Source: Siphonodentalium dalli (Eukaryota > Mollusca > Scaphopoda > Gadilida > Siphonodentaliidae). From it: a DNA stretch of 64,000 bases. How positions within the stretch are numbered: position 1 is the stretch's first letter; each line of letters opens with the position of its first letter. The DNA is taken from positions 130,045,917-130,109,916 of the forward strand of contig CP136066.1 of NCBI GenBank assembly GCA_032622095.1. The letters are read 5' to 3'. Made by a program: the position numbers and the translations under genes. Below the pieces are notes generated by a model, which saw nothing but the letters and a program-made list of their open reading frames with translations, was not told the DNA's origin and searched no databases. Below, piece after piece: positions 36,560 to 47,290 of this stretch.

Positions 36560-36590
36560 ATTTATGATGATGATGATGATGATGATGATC
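36560..36590 (+). repeat. (GAT)n microsatellite
   Basis: About nine GAT units just downstream, on the minus strand, of the first coding SNAP-25 exon. Confidence 0.9.
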
Positions 36591-36818
36591 TGTCTGCTAA
36601 GATTTGTAATGAGAGGATATATTACATATTCTTCTAAAGATGAGAATTTAATAGATCAACAAAAATTGCCAATTTGTGTTTGAAAAGTTATATATTACCT
36701 ATTGGTACTTGTTCTTCCAGATATTACATCTTAATGAAATTAACTTTAAATTATTAAATATAAATCAACTTTCAGAAGGCTTTATGATACTTAGAAGATT
36801 TATTGTTGGTGTATTTAC

Positions 36819-36930
36819 TTCATGGGAGGCATCATTTATCTTAATCATCAGCTCCTCATTTTCACTTTTCGGCGGCCCACCATTCTCCTCAACCTTCGTT
36901 TCTTTGTCATCATCCCTCATCAGTGGTCAA
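36819..36930 (-). CDS. SNAP25: SNAP-25 first coding exon (34 codons plus about 10 nt of 5' UTR)
   Basis: Minus-strand exon coding 34 residues from the ATG at 36918-36920 to a GAA codon followed by the donor GTAAAT. An in-frame TGA lies 9 nt upstream of the ATG. A possible acceptor AG (plus-strand CT at 36931-36932) would leave a 10-nt leader, so an upstream non-coding exon is likely, as in other SNAP-25 genes. The protein starts MRDDDKETKVEENGGPPKSE and ends NEELMIKINDASHE. The second half resembles the ELEE-xx-xxxN-xxxDE start of the SNAP-25 helix. The first half is an acidic/lysine-rich tail that is variable in this family. It ends in phase 0 and joins in frame to the exon at 18593-18634. 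The assignment rests on that in-frame continuity and on alignment by eye. Confidence 0.75.
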
Positions 36931-38931
36931 CTTGAGAATACAGCGTTAAATCACAAAGAAACTTTCTCAACTATGTTCTAGTCACAATACAGGATCTATC
37001 ACAGACAAATTCCCAGGATAATATCCAGCATAGAATAATGATTACATGTATTGAAAAAAATAGGCAAACAACTGTTTTTGTGAATTCAAATTTCAATATC
37101 ACAATTGAGTATTAAAAGGTTCTCTTTTATTAATTTGAATCAAGATTTTATTATTACAATTTGCTGCTCTATAGCAGCTTTATGGAGATATGAAAAGAAC
37201 AGCATTTCATGTATTAAATTCAGAATGTATAGCTGAAATTCACTAATATTCAACAAATAATCCCAGGTGAAAGTGAGAAAGCTGAATATATTCCACTATG
37301 AAACAACATCTTTGGAGAATTGTTCACCAATAAATAGAAAGCGACAACGTAGATTTCAAACAATCAGAATAAGGGTGTTTTAACCGTCGATAAACATTTT
37401 GTCATCCCTTTATCATGAAGGCATGGTAATGTCCAGAATATTAATGCTTATGGGTATCCCTTGACAAAGTGATGCATAATGTATTGGATATGCAGGCATG
37501 GCTGACGAGCATTCCAACTGGACCAGAAGCTGTGTGCTAGGATTATATAAATACAGTGTTGGCTGTGTATTGATTATGGGAGTAATGAATGAGTGCTACA
37601 GAGAACTCAGGGGACAACAAACCATAGACAAACGAACCTCTACACAGGAGTGTCCAGAGACAGGCAACAACAATTTCAAATCATTTTGCATGCAATACAT
37701 AGAACAACTGATCTAATGAAAATAACCCTTATTTTCTGTAACTGGGATACTCGTATGTCATTTGGGTTTTTATTTTTCTTGCTCCAGCACAGGATAGCAG
37801 TCAATAATGGAGATATCATAGCATACATGTATAACATTCCCTCACTCCTGCATGGTCAACTGGTTTAAATGGTATGTCTGGTGTAACCTGATAATGATAT
37901 TATGGCTTGATAAATATATATAGACTAGCAGGTGATCAGACTTCGTCCGGGCTTTGACCTTGAATTGACCATTTTGAAGGTCAAGGTCAGGTCGGGGTAA
38001 CGAGTTGACCCGTCCAAAACACTCCCCCGACAAAAGTATCCCTAGATATCAAATTTCATCGAAATCCGTTAATTTTTTTATTTAATTTGAGTTAATTCTG
38101 CCTTTTTAATGAAGAGAAATGATGGTACCCGTCCTGTCATGGTACCCGTCCCTAAAAGAGGTAAGTTTGTGGGTGAAGACCACCTCGGGCGGAAAAACTT
38201 AATTGGTTCGAGGACACACACACATATATATCATTTGTGGGTACCCGTTTCAAGGTGAAGTTCACCTCGGGTGGAAAAAGTGACGCGATGAAAATCTCCC
38301 CCGTTTCTAGGAACCCCTAAGTACGAAGACATAATTTTTTTTAAGAGACGTGAGGTATGGGGGTGGGTGGGTACCCGAGGCCGGAAACAGTTTTTGACCA
38401 CTTTTTTGGCATTTTTTTTTCATTGACATGTTTTCAACTGTTTTAAACATATTTGTTTATATGTTGTGGCTTGTTGCAATATGAGAAGCACTAATACATT
38501 CAATATTGTTATAATTACCCCCATAAGTTGATATAAAATGGGAAAATAGTGAATATTGTCCCAAAATTTTCATTGATTTTTTTTTGTGCGCAATTTTTTT
38601 TTATTGTTTCTGTTTCAGCTTGCTTGGCAGTTTTAATAATGAAAATTGTCTCGTTCACGACGGTGTAGTTCAATAAAAAAAATACTTCAGATAGCTCTAG
38701 GGTAGGGTGAACTTAATGCAGTCTGACAATATCAGCTAACAACTCATGACAGAATATTAATTACAATAATTCTTATACTCTTTATTCATACAGTTAGTTG
38801 ATGCATGAGTGTAATGTATGAAATAAGTATTTGTATCAGTGTTTGTACACTAAAATTGATAGCATATCAGCATATGTGATACAATTATGGCCATGTGACC
38901 CTCAACGCAGGGCAACTCATTTTATTTTTAA
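36931..38931. other. Region upstream of the SNAP-25 start exon
   Basis: Would contain the intron, non-coding exon or promoter before the start codon, but none can be identified. Near 38180 and 38255 two related phrases occur, GGGTGAAGACCACCTCGGGC and AGGTGAAGTTCACCTCGGGT, each with a small palindrome. Near 37930-38070 there is one unit of a low-copy repeat (GGCTTTGACCTTGAATTGAC). Confidence 0.4.
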
Positions 38932-39259
38932 CCCTTCGAACACTATGACCCTAGAGCATTAGTAGCACCCTGGCGCGGGGCTCCCACTCGTTCAAATAAC
39001 TGCCGGTATTCTCAATGTATCAGAATAATGTAGAGTTAATAATATATAGTAGACACAGGTAGACATATAATAGTAAATCAAGAGAACAGCTGGTATACTG
39101 TAAACAGAAGACCAAATTGGAGTTATCTTCCCTACACCAACACAATGACGTTACGCTTTATTACTGTGACCTCATCTCCACGGTCACATGTCACTAAAGT
39201 GCACATCCATGTATATGGATTTGGCACTAAATTTACCATCCGCGTTCAAACTCAAAGGG
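38932..39259. mobile_element. 328-bp piggyBac-like MITE (TTAA target)
   Basis: Flanked on both sides by TTAA (38928-38931 and 39260-39263). The left end starts CCCTTCGAAC; the right end is GTTCAAACTCAAAGGG, so both ends begin CCCTTYGA. TTAA duplication with CCCTT-type ends is characteristic of piggyBac elements. The interior is non-coding. Confidence 0.75.
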
Positions 39260-39263
39260 TTAA

Positions 39264-41041
39264 ACATTATTTTAGGCCTAGTCCTAAGTCGTAATGCGAG
39301 GTCGGGTCGGTGGTCATGCAGGCATACATAAAAGCTAATTCATATGCACATTTTCCTTTTTGGTATTACTATAGGCTCTAGGCCTACTAGTTGATGCTGG
39401 TTGATGTCTGAAAAAAAGATAAATTTAATTTTGTGTAATTTTTTATTCTATTATAGGCCCTAAACACTTGCCATAGTTATTTTTTGTTGTCATTCCAGGG
39501 GATTCAACATATTTTTCGTCTACTCACACAGATGAATAGGCTGGGTTATAAATTTACCAATATAATCACATCATATTCTACCTTTGTTGATTACTTAGAG
39601 TTCAATTCAGTTGAGATTATCGCATAATTATCAGCCAAGAAAATATTTGTCTTGTACATGTTTGTAAACAGGAAGTAACATTTAATTTGGTCTTTCAAAG
39701 AAGGGACCAATATAGAGTGGTTGGTCGTTTTTACAGAGGGGACCAACATAAAGCGTTGGGGTTTTGGGGTGGGTGTCTAAAACTTTATGAACAAAAAATG
39801 CAAGAAAGGGTGGGTGGGTGTAAAAAAAATGGCAATGTAAAAAAACCACCCCCACGTCTCGCAACTTTTTTACCCCCAGCCCCCCACCCCCCCCCCACAC
39901 TGAACTTTAAGGATGTAAATCATTGGAGTTAACTTGAGTTGCAGCGACCAATAAAACCTTCAGATGGATCTGTTTTAATGATCTGTGTATCGTTAAAGAT
40001 ATTTAACAACATACATTTAAATTACCAATACGTATTTTGCGATTACATTATTTTCTGTCCTTGACACTCTATTCGCTCCCATACTATAATTTCACACATA
40101 AATATTGAATGGAGGAGTGAGGCGTTCTGGTGTTGCTGATGAGGGATATTGTAGAAAACCCTACTTATCAAGGTCGGAAAATGAGCATTTTTTTAACTTC
40201 TGTAAAAAAAAATTGCTCAAAACAGATTTTAGTGGATTTTGGATACAGTATGTTACAGAGGATATATTCCTCTACAGAATGGAATAGAAACCAACTTAGT
40301 CCAAAATTGTTCTAGGTCAAACCTTTTATCGATCAGACTAAAGGCAGACATAGCTCACATTAATAAGAGGGTATCATATCAGATATGTACAACAACAAAT
40401 TCCTATCTGAGTTCATTAGGACCAATTTTCATGTAAAAGCCAGAGCGATTATTGTTATTTACTGCTAACATCATTCAGACGGTCATAGCAAATTATCCCC
40501 CATGGAGTCCTGGACAGTCACATAGTATTCCATGGAAACATACTACGCGAAAGCTGGTGTCATTTTGCAGCCTCAAATGAGTCAAATTAGACTGCAATTG
40601 CCATTATGGACAATTACGGTCACAGCTAATGTATATCCCAAGAGAGAGTCTTCTTCCCCCAACATTATTACACGAAGCTTTATGGCACACAAATTCAACC
40701 ATGTAGCCTTTATCTTAAGGACCTCAGAGAAAATTATGAGTATGAGGAGTATTACACATAAATGCTTAGCCGACATCTGATATTATGTATCATATATTTC
40801 CCTATAGAGACTGCCAATGAGGCTGGGATCATCCCATGAAGTTCTTATTTGCATGACAAATGAATAAAGCAGCCAAAATTGAGCTTTCTCTAGATTACAA
40901 TGATCCCATACCAAATGCAATTATAAGACACTTCAGTATACCAGTGAAACACCATCCATAAATATTCTATTGATCTATTGTACCACCTAGAGTCTGATTA
41001 CATGGTACTGCTATCTTATGCTATATATTTGAATTCCTATG
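39264..41041. other. Unassigned sequence
   Basis: Includes GC-rich homopolymer runs (C-rich near 39885-39900). No gene, RNA or family repeat recognised. Confidence 0.4.
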
Positions 41042-41117
41042 CAGAAACAAGAGCAAATTGGGAAATGGTCTTATTTATTCAGAAACAAGAGCAAATTGGA
41101 AAATGGTGTTATTTATT
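41042..41117 (+). repeat. 38-bp tandem duplication
   Basis: Two 38-nt units starting CAGAAACAAGAGCAAATTGG. Confidence 0.9.
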
Positions 41118-41394
41118 CAGTAACTGGTAAAGTGAGAACTCAGAATTCACATCAGTTCTTTAATAGTCTGATAAAAATCACTAGACTAATAGTTTATAAA
41201 TAAAAGGCCGCTCGGCCACAGTGTCTCCCGAACCGGTAGCTTCATTTGGAGCGGAGGCTTTGTCGAAGTATACTATATGGATAAGACACTTGTGCATTGT
41301 CTCATTACTGACATGCATACAAATAACCAAATCTTAAAAAAACTCTTAAAGTCAAAATATAACCTCAAATTGGCACAAAATGAAGAAAATTACA

Positions 41395-42357
41395 AGAAAA
41401 ATTGAATTTTCTAAGTCGAAAAGCCCATAACTCTGAGAAAAATCATCGGTTAAAACTCAAATTCGAACTTGACCTGTATCGCGTCGGCTTGATACAACCG
41501 TTGTTTGCGTATAAAAATTGGCATGGCGGAACACGAAATCGAATTTGATCTGTCTTTTGTGCTAGTAAATCTACATATACCAAATTTAATTTCATTCAGT
41601 ACACATTTACTAAAGTTATCTTCCGGAAACCTCAAATTGGCAAAAATTCTAAGTAAAAAAAGGACATAACTCTGGTGAAAATTGGCGGGCGGAACCCGAA
41701 TTCGAACTTGACCTGTGTTTTGCTGGGAGAGAGACACATACCAAATTTGGTTTAAATCTGATTAACTCTACTAAAGTTATCATCCGGACACCAACTTTTG
41801 GGGTTTTATATGTCGGGTAGGCGGACAAAAAAGGGCCATAACTCTCGCAAAAATTATCGGATTAAACCGAAATTCGAACTTGAGCTGTATTTTGATATAA
41901 GTAATCCACATAAACAAACCAAAATCAAGTTATCATCCGGAAACAAAAAAACAGAAGAAAAACTGAATTTTCTGTCGAAAAAGGGGCATAACTCTGCCAA
42001 AAATGGTCGGGCAGAACCCAAGTTCGAACTTGACCTGTGTTTTGCTGGGAGAAAGTAATATACCAAATTTAGTTTGAATCCCATTAACTCTACTAAAGTT
42101 ATCATGCGGAAACCAACTTTCAGGGGTTTTCTAAGTCAAAAAAGGGCCATAACTCTCGCAAAAATGGGCGGAGCAAACCCATATTCGAACTTGACCTTTA
42201 TTTTGGTCTGATAAAATCACCTATGAAATTTGCTTTTGATCTAATAACCGAAACTAATGTTATCATCCGGAAACCATTTCCGGACGCACAGACGCACGCA
42301 GACGGACGGACGGACACCGGCTATTTTAATAGTCCCCCGAATTTTTTTTCGGGGGAC
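41395..42357 (+). mobile_element. 'ATAACTC' family, copy with a CCCCCGA hairpin end
   Basis: Several units with CCATAACTCTCGCAAAAATT, GAACTTGACCTGTGTTTTG and AAAGTTATCATCCGGAAAC, then GACGGACGGACGGAC. The 3' terminus is a different hairpin from the 25-kb copies: AGTCCCCCGAATTTTTTTTC then GGGGGAC. Confidence 0.75.
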
Positions 42358-42636
42358 AATGACATGGATTCATCAAATAGGAGAATTCAGGACATCAAAA
42401 TTAATTAAGGTGACTTGTATCTACAGATATTCTATATAAATATTATTGAAATAGAGAGATTGTACGCTAACTAAATCGGGACACCAAATTGGGATACTCG
42501 GCAATTAAGTGAATACAGACTGTCAGCTTTTGCTACATCATAACAACATATAGCACAATTGCTACATTGTAATAATATCAGTATTAAACACAGCTTGTTG
42601 AGGGGGATACGGATTTGGTACGCCCCGGGTGAGGCT
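42358..42636. other. Flank of the palindrome
   Basis: Unique sequence between the satellite element and the left end of the palindrome. No match to the right-hand flank was seen. Confidence 0.4.
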
Positions 42637-43385
42637 CATATTCGATGTAACAAATTTATGTACACAAAATCACACGCGACATTGGGGGTAACACTTAATA
42701 GTTCGAAAAGAGTCACACCTTGGATAAATTTACCAAATGACTACTATTATATCTGTTGACAGCTATGTGTGGTCCGACTCGTTCAATTAATTGAAAGCAT
42801 GTCTGAACATCATTACCTGTTTAATTGGGATATGATCACGTAAGGTTGATAAACTGTGTCATTGTTAACAGTACTTGATAGTTATCAACATTACGTAATA
42901 ACCACTTTATATACACCTATTCATACTTACGCTCATAGATATTTGTATACCATAACTCCAGAACATAGTTAGCACCGATGAGGCAACATTATATGACTGC
43001 TATTGTATCATTTGATAGCTATGAGTGTTCAGACAAGTTCGATGTTTAGATATACAGTCTTCTATGTACCAACGCTATGACATAATTAAAGGGGGATAAT
43101 GCACGCATGGTGTGGAATGTTAAAGTGACACGATGTAAGGGACGTTATGTAATATTGGTGTGTGAATATTAAAGGAGCACAATGCGCTCTAAAGGGACAC
43201 ACGGCACTCATTTTGAATGAATGTTAAAGAAACACAATACACACGCAGTGGGTGAAAGTTAAAATGACACAGAACAATATTTAAACTTCAAATTTTAGGG
43301 CTCTTAATGTATCGTTTCTCGCTCTACAATCCCCCCTCCCCACTTATAGATATATAACGAAGACGAGAATAACATGTTGATGAAG

Positions 43386-43391
43386 TTTATT
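43386..43391 (-). terminator. Poly(A) signal after the second C2H2 gene, left copy
   Basis: Mirror of 56430-56435. Confidence 0.65.
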
Positions 43392-43396
43392 GAAAT

Positions 43397-43967
43397 TTAA
43401 TCATTGTCTGAATCTTCGACCGTTAGAGTTATTTCTAAGAGTTTCTTGAATTTTCTCATCGCTTCATCTGCAGCCCATTCATTATTATATCCGTGTTTGG
43501 TCAGTTTGACCATTTTCTTCATGATCATGTTATGTATGGGTGATGTTTTCAATCGATACTGGTATTCTATTAATCGTCTATAACTTTTGAGAAAGAGAGC
43601 AAACTCTGTGTCGATGGTAGCCTCTTTTCCCGACATGCTCTCATCTCCCGACATGCTCTCTTCTCCTTTCGCATCATTGGTGATGCGTTTCATCATACTT
43701 TTGAATGTGTCCATCTCGTTGACACATCGCGCAGCTTTCTTACGACCGAATACCGTTCTACTACCGGCGACAGTATTATCTTCTGAATCTGAGGAAGCGG
43801 TTCTAGATTCAGTTGAAGATGAACGGGGGAACGATATCAGATTCTAGGTCATCGGTATCGTCTCCGAAGAAATTTGTCTCGGACATAACTCCGTGTTTAA
43901 TCTGTTTATGTCTTTGTAGATTGTAGTTCGTCGATAAAATATTTCCGCATAAATGACACCTGTGTAT
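43397..43967 (-). pseudogene. Second C2H2 gene, left copy (ATA at the start position, frameshift)
   Basis: The frame begins at ATA (43965-43967), where the related fragment at 57286 has ATG, then encodes a textbook C2H2 finger: CHLC, 12 residues, H, 4 residues, H. An acidic/serine region follows, then a C-terminal helical domain (SPIHNMIMKKMVKLTKHGYN) paralogous to the domain in the ORF at 44733-44963. In this arm a C5 run (GTTCCCCCGTTC; C4 on the right) shifts the frame in the serine region. The part from 43714 down still reads as an open 105-codon frame. The stop is followed by AATAAA. Function unknown; a DNA-binding or structural role is possible. Confidence 0.7.
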
Positions 43968-44043
43968 TATCGCGAATTATTGGAAGAACGATCACTCTTA
44001 TAAGTAGCGATAAAAAGAGAGAATATGGTGTGGCATACAACCC

Positions 44044-44148
44044 TCACGTTAAGAGTACGTTCGTCCCGGGTCTAGGGTATAGATCTTTGACCGCCGGTGA
44101 TTCAATTAATGCCAATTTATCAGTATGGTACTCTATGTATTCATTCAT
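44044..44148 (-). CDS. 34-codon ORF between the basic ORF and the second C2H2 gene, left copy
   Basis: ATG to TGA. It encodes MNEYIEYHTDKLALIESPAV followed by KDLYPRPGTNVLLT. It matches the right-arm copy at 55479-55583. After the TGA the same frame stays open for about 45 more codons through the TATA box and zinc-finger start of the next gene. It may be a truncated gene, or chance. No family recognised. Confidence 0.35.
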   Translation of the reverse strand: MNEYIEYHTDKLALIESPAVKDLYPRPGTNVLLT

Positions 44149-44155
44149 GATTTGG

Positions 44156-44269
44156 CTAATCGTATGACACTTTTCTTTTCATTTTCTTCTTATTATTAGA
44201 CAAACCTCCAGCTAACACTCTCTTGTTGGTTTGTTTGGACGCTTTACGTGTGTTTGTCAACTTATTTGC
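44156..44269 (-). CDS. Short lysine-rich ORF with an LAGG motif, left copy
   Basis: Open frame of 37 codons without its own ATG, ending in TAG. It contains RVLAGGLSNNKKKMKRK. It is identical to the right-arm copy at 55358-55471. A basic peptide with an (M/I/L)-x-G-G site resembles the core-protein precursors that adenovirus-type proteases cut, and adinto-like viruses and Polintons carry such proteases. None is present here, so the comparison is only suggestive. A GTAAGC donor-like site just upstream (ATGGTAAGC) allows an unseen first exon. Confidence 0.4.
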   Translation of the reverse strand, partial: ANKLTNTRKASKQTNKRVLAGGLSNNKKKMKRKVSYD

Positions 44270-44721
44270 TTACCATTACGCATGAATATAAATTTACCAT
44301 GCGTAAATATTGTCAGATTATCGTCTGATGAGCAAATCCGATGTTTACATTATACTTAATCTCAGGTATGACTAGAATTGTATCATGTGTGCACATGACA
44401 TCATTAGAAGGGGCAATACACTCAAGGAGTTAAAGTGACACGAAACAAGGGACGTGATGCAATATTGGTGTTTGAATATTAAAGGAACACAAGACACTCT
44501 AAAGGGACACAAGACACTCATTATGAATGAATGTTAACAATACAAGCGCAGTAGTTGGAAGTTAAAATGACACAGAACAATATTTAAAGTTCAAATTTTC
44601 GGGCACTTAATGCGCCTTTTATCATTACGTATCGTTTCTCACTCTACAATTCCCAATAATCCACTCACTCTCTCCCCGCTTATAGATATATAACGAAAAC
44701 GAGAATATCATGTTGATGAAG

Positions 44722-44727
44722 TTTATT
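44722..44727 (-). terminator. Poly(A) signal after the small acidic ORF, left copy
   Basis: Mirror of 54900-54905. Confidence 0.65.
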
Positions 44728-44732
44728 GAAAT

Positions 44733-44963
44733 TTAATCGTCCGAATTGTCATCACTTTCGTCAGAAGTGTCATTTGTTTCGTCCATGAATTTTTCTAGCA
44801 TCGGTTTGTACTTTAATATTGACATTTTCAATGCATCACATTCTCCATAACCATTATTAAAATATTTGTCGACTTTATCCATGACTCTGTTGTGCAGAGT
44901 CCCATTGCGCAGCTGCAGATACGCTACTATTGTCCAAGCATAACCATTCATAAATTGCTTCAT
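44733..44963 (-). CDS. Small acidic ORF downstream of the ATPase, left copy (76 aa)
   Basis: Its ATG overlaps the ATPase stop by 4 nt (ATGA). The product is MKQFMNGYAW, a helical middle with LRNGTLHNRVMDKVDKYFN and GYGECDALKMSILKYK, and a C-terminal run of Asp/Ser/Glu (DETNDTSDESDDNSDD). The middle is paralogous to the C-terminal domain of the second C2H2 gene (LHN/IHN, M.K..K, GY, then a spaced K..LLE/K..MLE). Its frame stays open for 21 codons upstream inside the ATPase gene and reads protein-like there, so this may be the C-terminus of a larger ancestral protein now split by a shared frameshift. AATAAA follows the stop within about 10 nt. Function unknown. Confidence 0.65.
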   Translation of the reverse strand: MKQFMNGYAWTIVAYLQLRNGTLHNRVMDKVDKYFNNGYGECDALKMSILKYKPMLEKFMDETNDTSDESDDNSDD

Positions 44964-46381
44964 ATCTTTACTTTTAAGGTCCTTGTAAGCTTGTTCTTTT
45001 GCTTCTGTTTCTTTGAACCATTTTCCTTATACGTGTCCACTTTATCACTCCATTCCTCATGTGTTTTATCTCTACTCTCATCACACAAACTTTTGAAGTA
45101 TTCATCTTCATTCAATTTAAATTTAATTTTCTTATTCTGACTATCATCCGTGTCCTCAGTTAATTTTCGTTTTAACTTATTTTCTTGACACCAGTTTTTT
45201 ACGTGTCTCTGAACATCATAATGATCTTCGAACAAAAGCCCACCAGGGAGTTCTCTGTCATCGTATTTCATCGCATTCTGTTGACCCTGGGTCTCAGTGT
45301 CTTTTGTATGTTTTTTCATCCCATTCTGTTCATCTGGGTGTTCTCTGTCTTTTTGGAGATTATATTTCATGCCATTCCATTCACCCATATGTTGGTTCGT
45401 GTCCTCTTTTAGTACATTCTGTCGCAGACGTAATGTGTCCTGTGTTGCGGCTTTTAAATCCACCAGTAGGTAACCGTACGGTTCACTCGTCACTTCCGAA
45501 AACTCTCGAACCATACGCTGAGGACATTCAGGATACATCTGTCTTGATAATGTTGAAATTAATCCCTTGTCGATTGGGTTATTGAACAATACCAAATATT
45601 GACAATTTCGTCGTTGCGTTGGATCTTTGTTGTAGTAGAAATTCTGGTTCAAACTTATCAAAGATAAGTTCAAATGGTGACTTCCTTCGGAATGCAAATC
45701 ATTAACTCTCTGGTCTTTTGATGAAGTTTGCATCAAGTCATCGAGTATAACTAGATTTTTATACAGGGGGTTGATAAGAGAATCCAAGTTTGCTGGTATT
45801 CCTCATATAAAGTTGACCTGAGGGGTGGCGGTATACTTTATTTCGTCATATAGGGGCTGCCAATATTTATAAAACCATATTATTCTGTCAGGTGCGGGTG
45901 ATATTTTTGAGGCAGACTTTTGTAGCAAGGTTTTCACGAAGTATGTCTTACCACTAGATGTCGGTCCACTTACACATGCCGTGAATGGATGCTTGAAAAT
46001 AAAATCTTCTTGGACATTGGTCATTGGATCATCAAAGCAGGATGTTATGTCGCTTGGTGGCTGTTGTTGTTGTTGTTGTTGTTGGTGTTGTTGTTGTTGG
46101 TGGTGTTGTTGTTGTTGCTGATGATACTGTTGTTGTTGTTGTTGTTGGTGTTGTTGTTGTTGTTGCTGATGATACTGTTGTTGTTGGTGTTGTTGTTGTT
46201 GTTGTTGTGGCTGATGATACTGTTGTTGTTGGTGTTGTTGTTGTTGTTGTTGTGGCTGATGATACTGTTGTTGTTGTTGTTGTTGTTCTGAAGGCGTGTG
46301 TTTAACTTTGATATGACGCTTCAAACTATCTTGCCAAGCATAGACACTTATTATAAAGCACTCTTCACATTGATACTTCAT
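44960..46381 (-). pseudogene. C2H2 / polyglutamine / A32-like packaging-type ATPase gene, left copy, nonsense-interrupted
   Basis: Starts at the ATG at 46379-46381. Residues 5-28 form a C2H2 zinc finger (C5, C8, H23, H28). A long Gln/His/Tyr tract follows to about residue 107. A P-loop ATPase begins at about residue 125: Walker A GPTSSGKT at 139-146. An in-frame TGA at 45803-45805, where the right copy has CGA, stops it at residue 192. The frame then continues with Walker B NLVILDDLM, a GSHHLNLSLISLNQNF motif and a hydrophilic tail with repeated NGMK-type motifs to the TGA at 44960. This motif order fits A32/FtsK-HerA packaging ATPases of large DNA viruses, Polintons and adinto-like elements. 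Related genes are common in invertebrate genomes. The ATPase class is firm; the exact viral lineage is inference. Confidence 0.8.
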
Positions 46382-46425
46382 TTTCCTATATAATCAGTGA
46401 AATCGAGCGTTCTTCTATGCACCTA

Positions 46426-46433
46426 TATTTATA
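46426..46433 (-). promoter_or_regulatory. TATA box of the ATPase gene, left copy
   Basis: Mirror copy of the TATAAATA at 47576-47583. Together with the right copy it makes a divergent promoter pair about 1.1 kb apart around the palindrome centre. Confidence 0.7.
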
Positions 46434-46706
46434 TAGAACAGAAACAAGGGAAACGTGGTGGACTAGTTAACTAGTTCAGGCTGTCGTTCACAACGTCTCT
46501 TAGTGTTGTTTGTACTGGATACAAATTTATCACATTGGCTACAATACAACCTACCTATCCAAATGTCAATGCAATTATGAGTGATTTCAATATGAACACT
46601 CTATTATATAGATATGTGTAACCTGGTGAAATCGATTGTGATACAAAGCTAAAGTACCGCCCCATAGGGCAGATACATAGCTAAAGTACCGCTCATAGAG
46701 CAGAAG

Positions 46707-46860
46707 CTAAAATACCGCTCTAACGTTGTCTGAATCTACAGCCCCTTCATTATTATATCCGTGTTTGGTCAGTTTGACCATTTTCTTCATGATCATGTTA
46801 TGTATGGGTGATGTTTTCATTCGATGCTGGTATTCTATTAATCGTTCGTAACTTTTGAGA
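46707..46860 (-). pseudogene. Truncated third copy of the HN/GY C-terminal domain, left of centre
   Basis: Read outward from the centre, FLKSYERLIEYQHRMKTSPI and HNMIMKKMVKLTKHGYN follow directly on the (GTT)n/CCG blocks. It matches the C-terminal domain of the second C2H2 gene at high identity but has lost everything upstream. It is followed by three copies of GCGGTAYTTTAGCT (46656-46728). Confidence 0.8.
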
Positions 46861-47136
46861 AAGAGGAACAACAACAACAACAACAACAACAACCGCCGCC
46901 GGCGGTGCAACAACAACCGCCGCCGGCGGCGCAACAACAACAACAACAACAACCGCCGGCGGCGGCGCAACAACAACAACAACCGGCGGCGAGGGTTGTT
47001 GTTGCGCCGCTACCGGCGGCGGTTGTTGTTGCGCCGCCACCGGCGGCGGTTGTTGTTGTTGTTGTTGTTGCGCCGCCGGTTGTTGTTGTTGCGCCGCCGC
47101 CGGTGGCGGCGGCGGGTTGTTGTTGTTGTTCCTCTT
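46861..47136. repeat. Palindrome centre: (CAA)n and CCGCCGGCGG blocks
   Basis: On the left are (CAA)n runs separated by CCGCCGGCGG blocks; on the right the inverse, (GTT)n with GCGCCGCCGG. The two halves mirror each other in type but not base by base. The point of symmetry is close to 46998. Each CCGCCGGCGG block is itself nearly palindromic, so this DNA can form many alternative hairpins. Long frames across it on both strands (poly-N, poly-R, poly-V) are artefacts. Confidence 0.9.
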
Positions 47137-47290
47137 TCTCAAAAGTTACGAACGATTAATAGAATACCAGCATCGAATGAAAACATCACCCATACATAAC
47201 ATGATCATGAAGAAAATGGTCAAACTGACCAAACACGGATATAATAATGAAGGGGCTGTAGATTCAGACAATGTTAGAGCGGTATTTTAG
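47137..47290 (+). pseudogene. Truncated third copy of the HN/GY C-terminal domain, right of centre
   Basis: Mirror image of 46707-46860, ending in TAG near 47288-47290. Each arm therefore contains three versions of this domain: this remnant, the one downstream of the ATPase, and the one in the second C2H2 gene. Confidence 0.8.

Larger units (their letters stand above)
4520..36930 (-). other. SNAP25: SNAP-25 gene, 5' half (introns and exons in window)
   Basis: Span of the visible part of a SNAP-25-like gene read leftward. Four spliced coding segments with consensus splice sites fit the known SNAP-25 exon plan: an N-terminal exon, a 42-nt exon, then a 49-nt exon present in two versions. SNAP-25 is a plasma-membrane Q-SNARE that pairs with syntaxin and synaptobrevin in regulated exocytosis. 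The visible part covers only the N-terminus and the start of the first SNARE helix. The palmitoylated cysteine linker and the second SNARE helix are not in the window and should lie beyond position 1. The introns (about 18.2 kb, 9.3 kb and 4.6 kb between consecutive exons) are packed with repeats. Any non-coding first exon would lie right of 36930 and was not found. Confidence 0.85.
42637..46998. repeat. Left arm of a large head-to-head palindrome
   Basis: The whole arm is the inverse of the right arm (46999-57188) apart from small changes, a shorter polyglutamine tract on the right, a 195-bp tandem duplication on the right and the 5.7-kb insertion at 48646-54358. Paired positions sum to about 94009 near the centre. 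At the outer edge the shared sequence ends at GTTACATCGAATATG (minus strand). The arms look about 97-98% identical by eye. Genes point away from the centre. Confidence 0.95.

Noticed and set aside
44324-44342. CTGATGAG in the palindrome arm as a hammerhead core
   Set aside because: The matching GAAA box and stems are missing.
46855-47199. Long frames of poly-Asn, poly-Arg, poly-Val and poly-Leu across the palindrome centre and polyQ tracts
   Set aside because: Any frame across (CAA)n/(GTT)n and CCG repeats is open; only the glutamine frame joined to the zinc finger has coding context.
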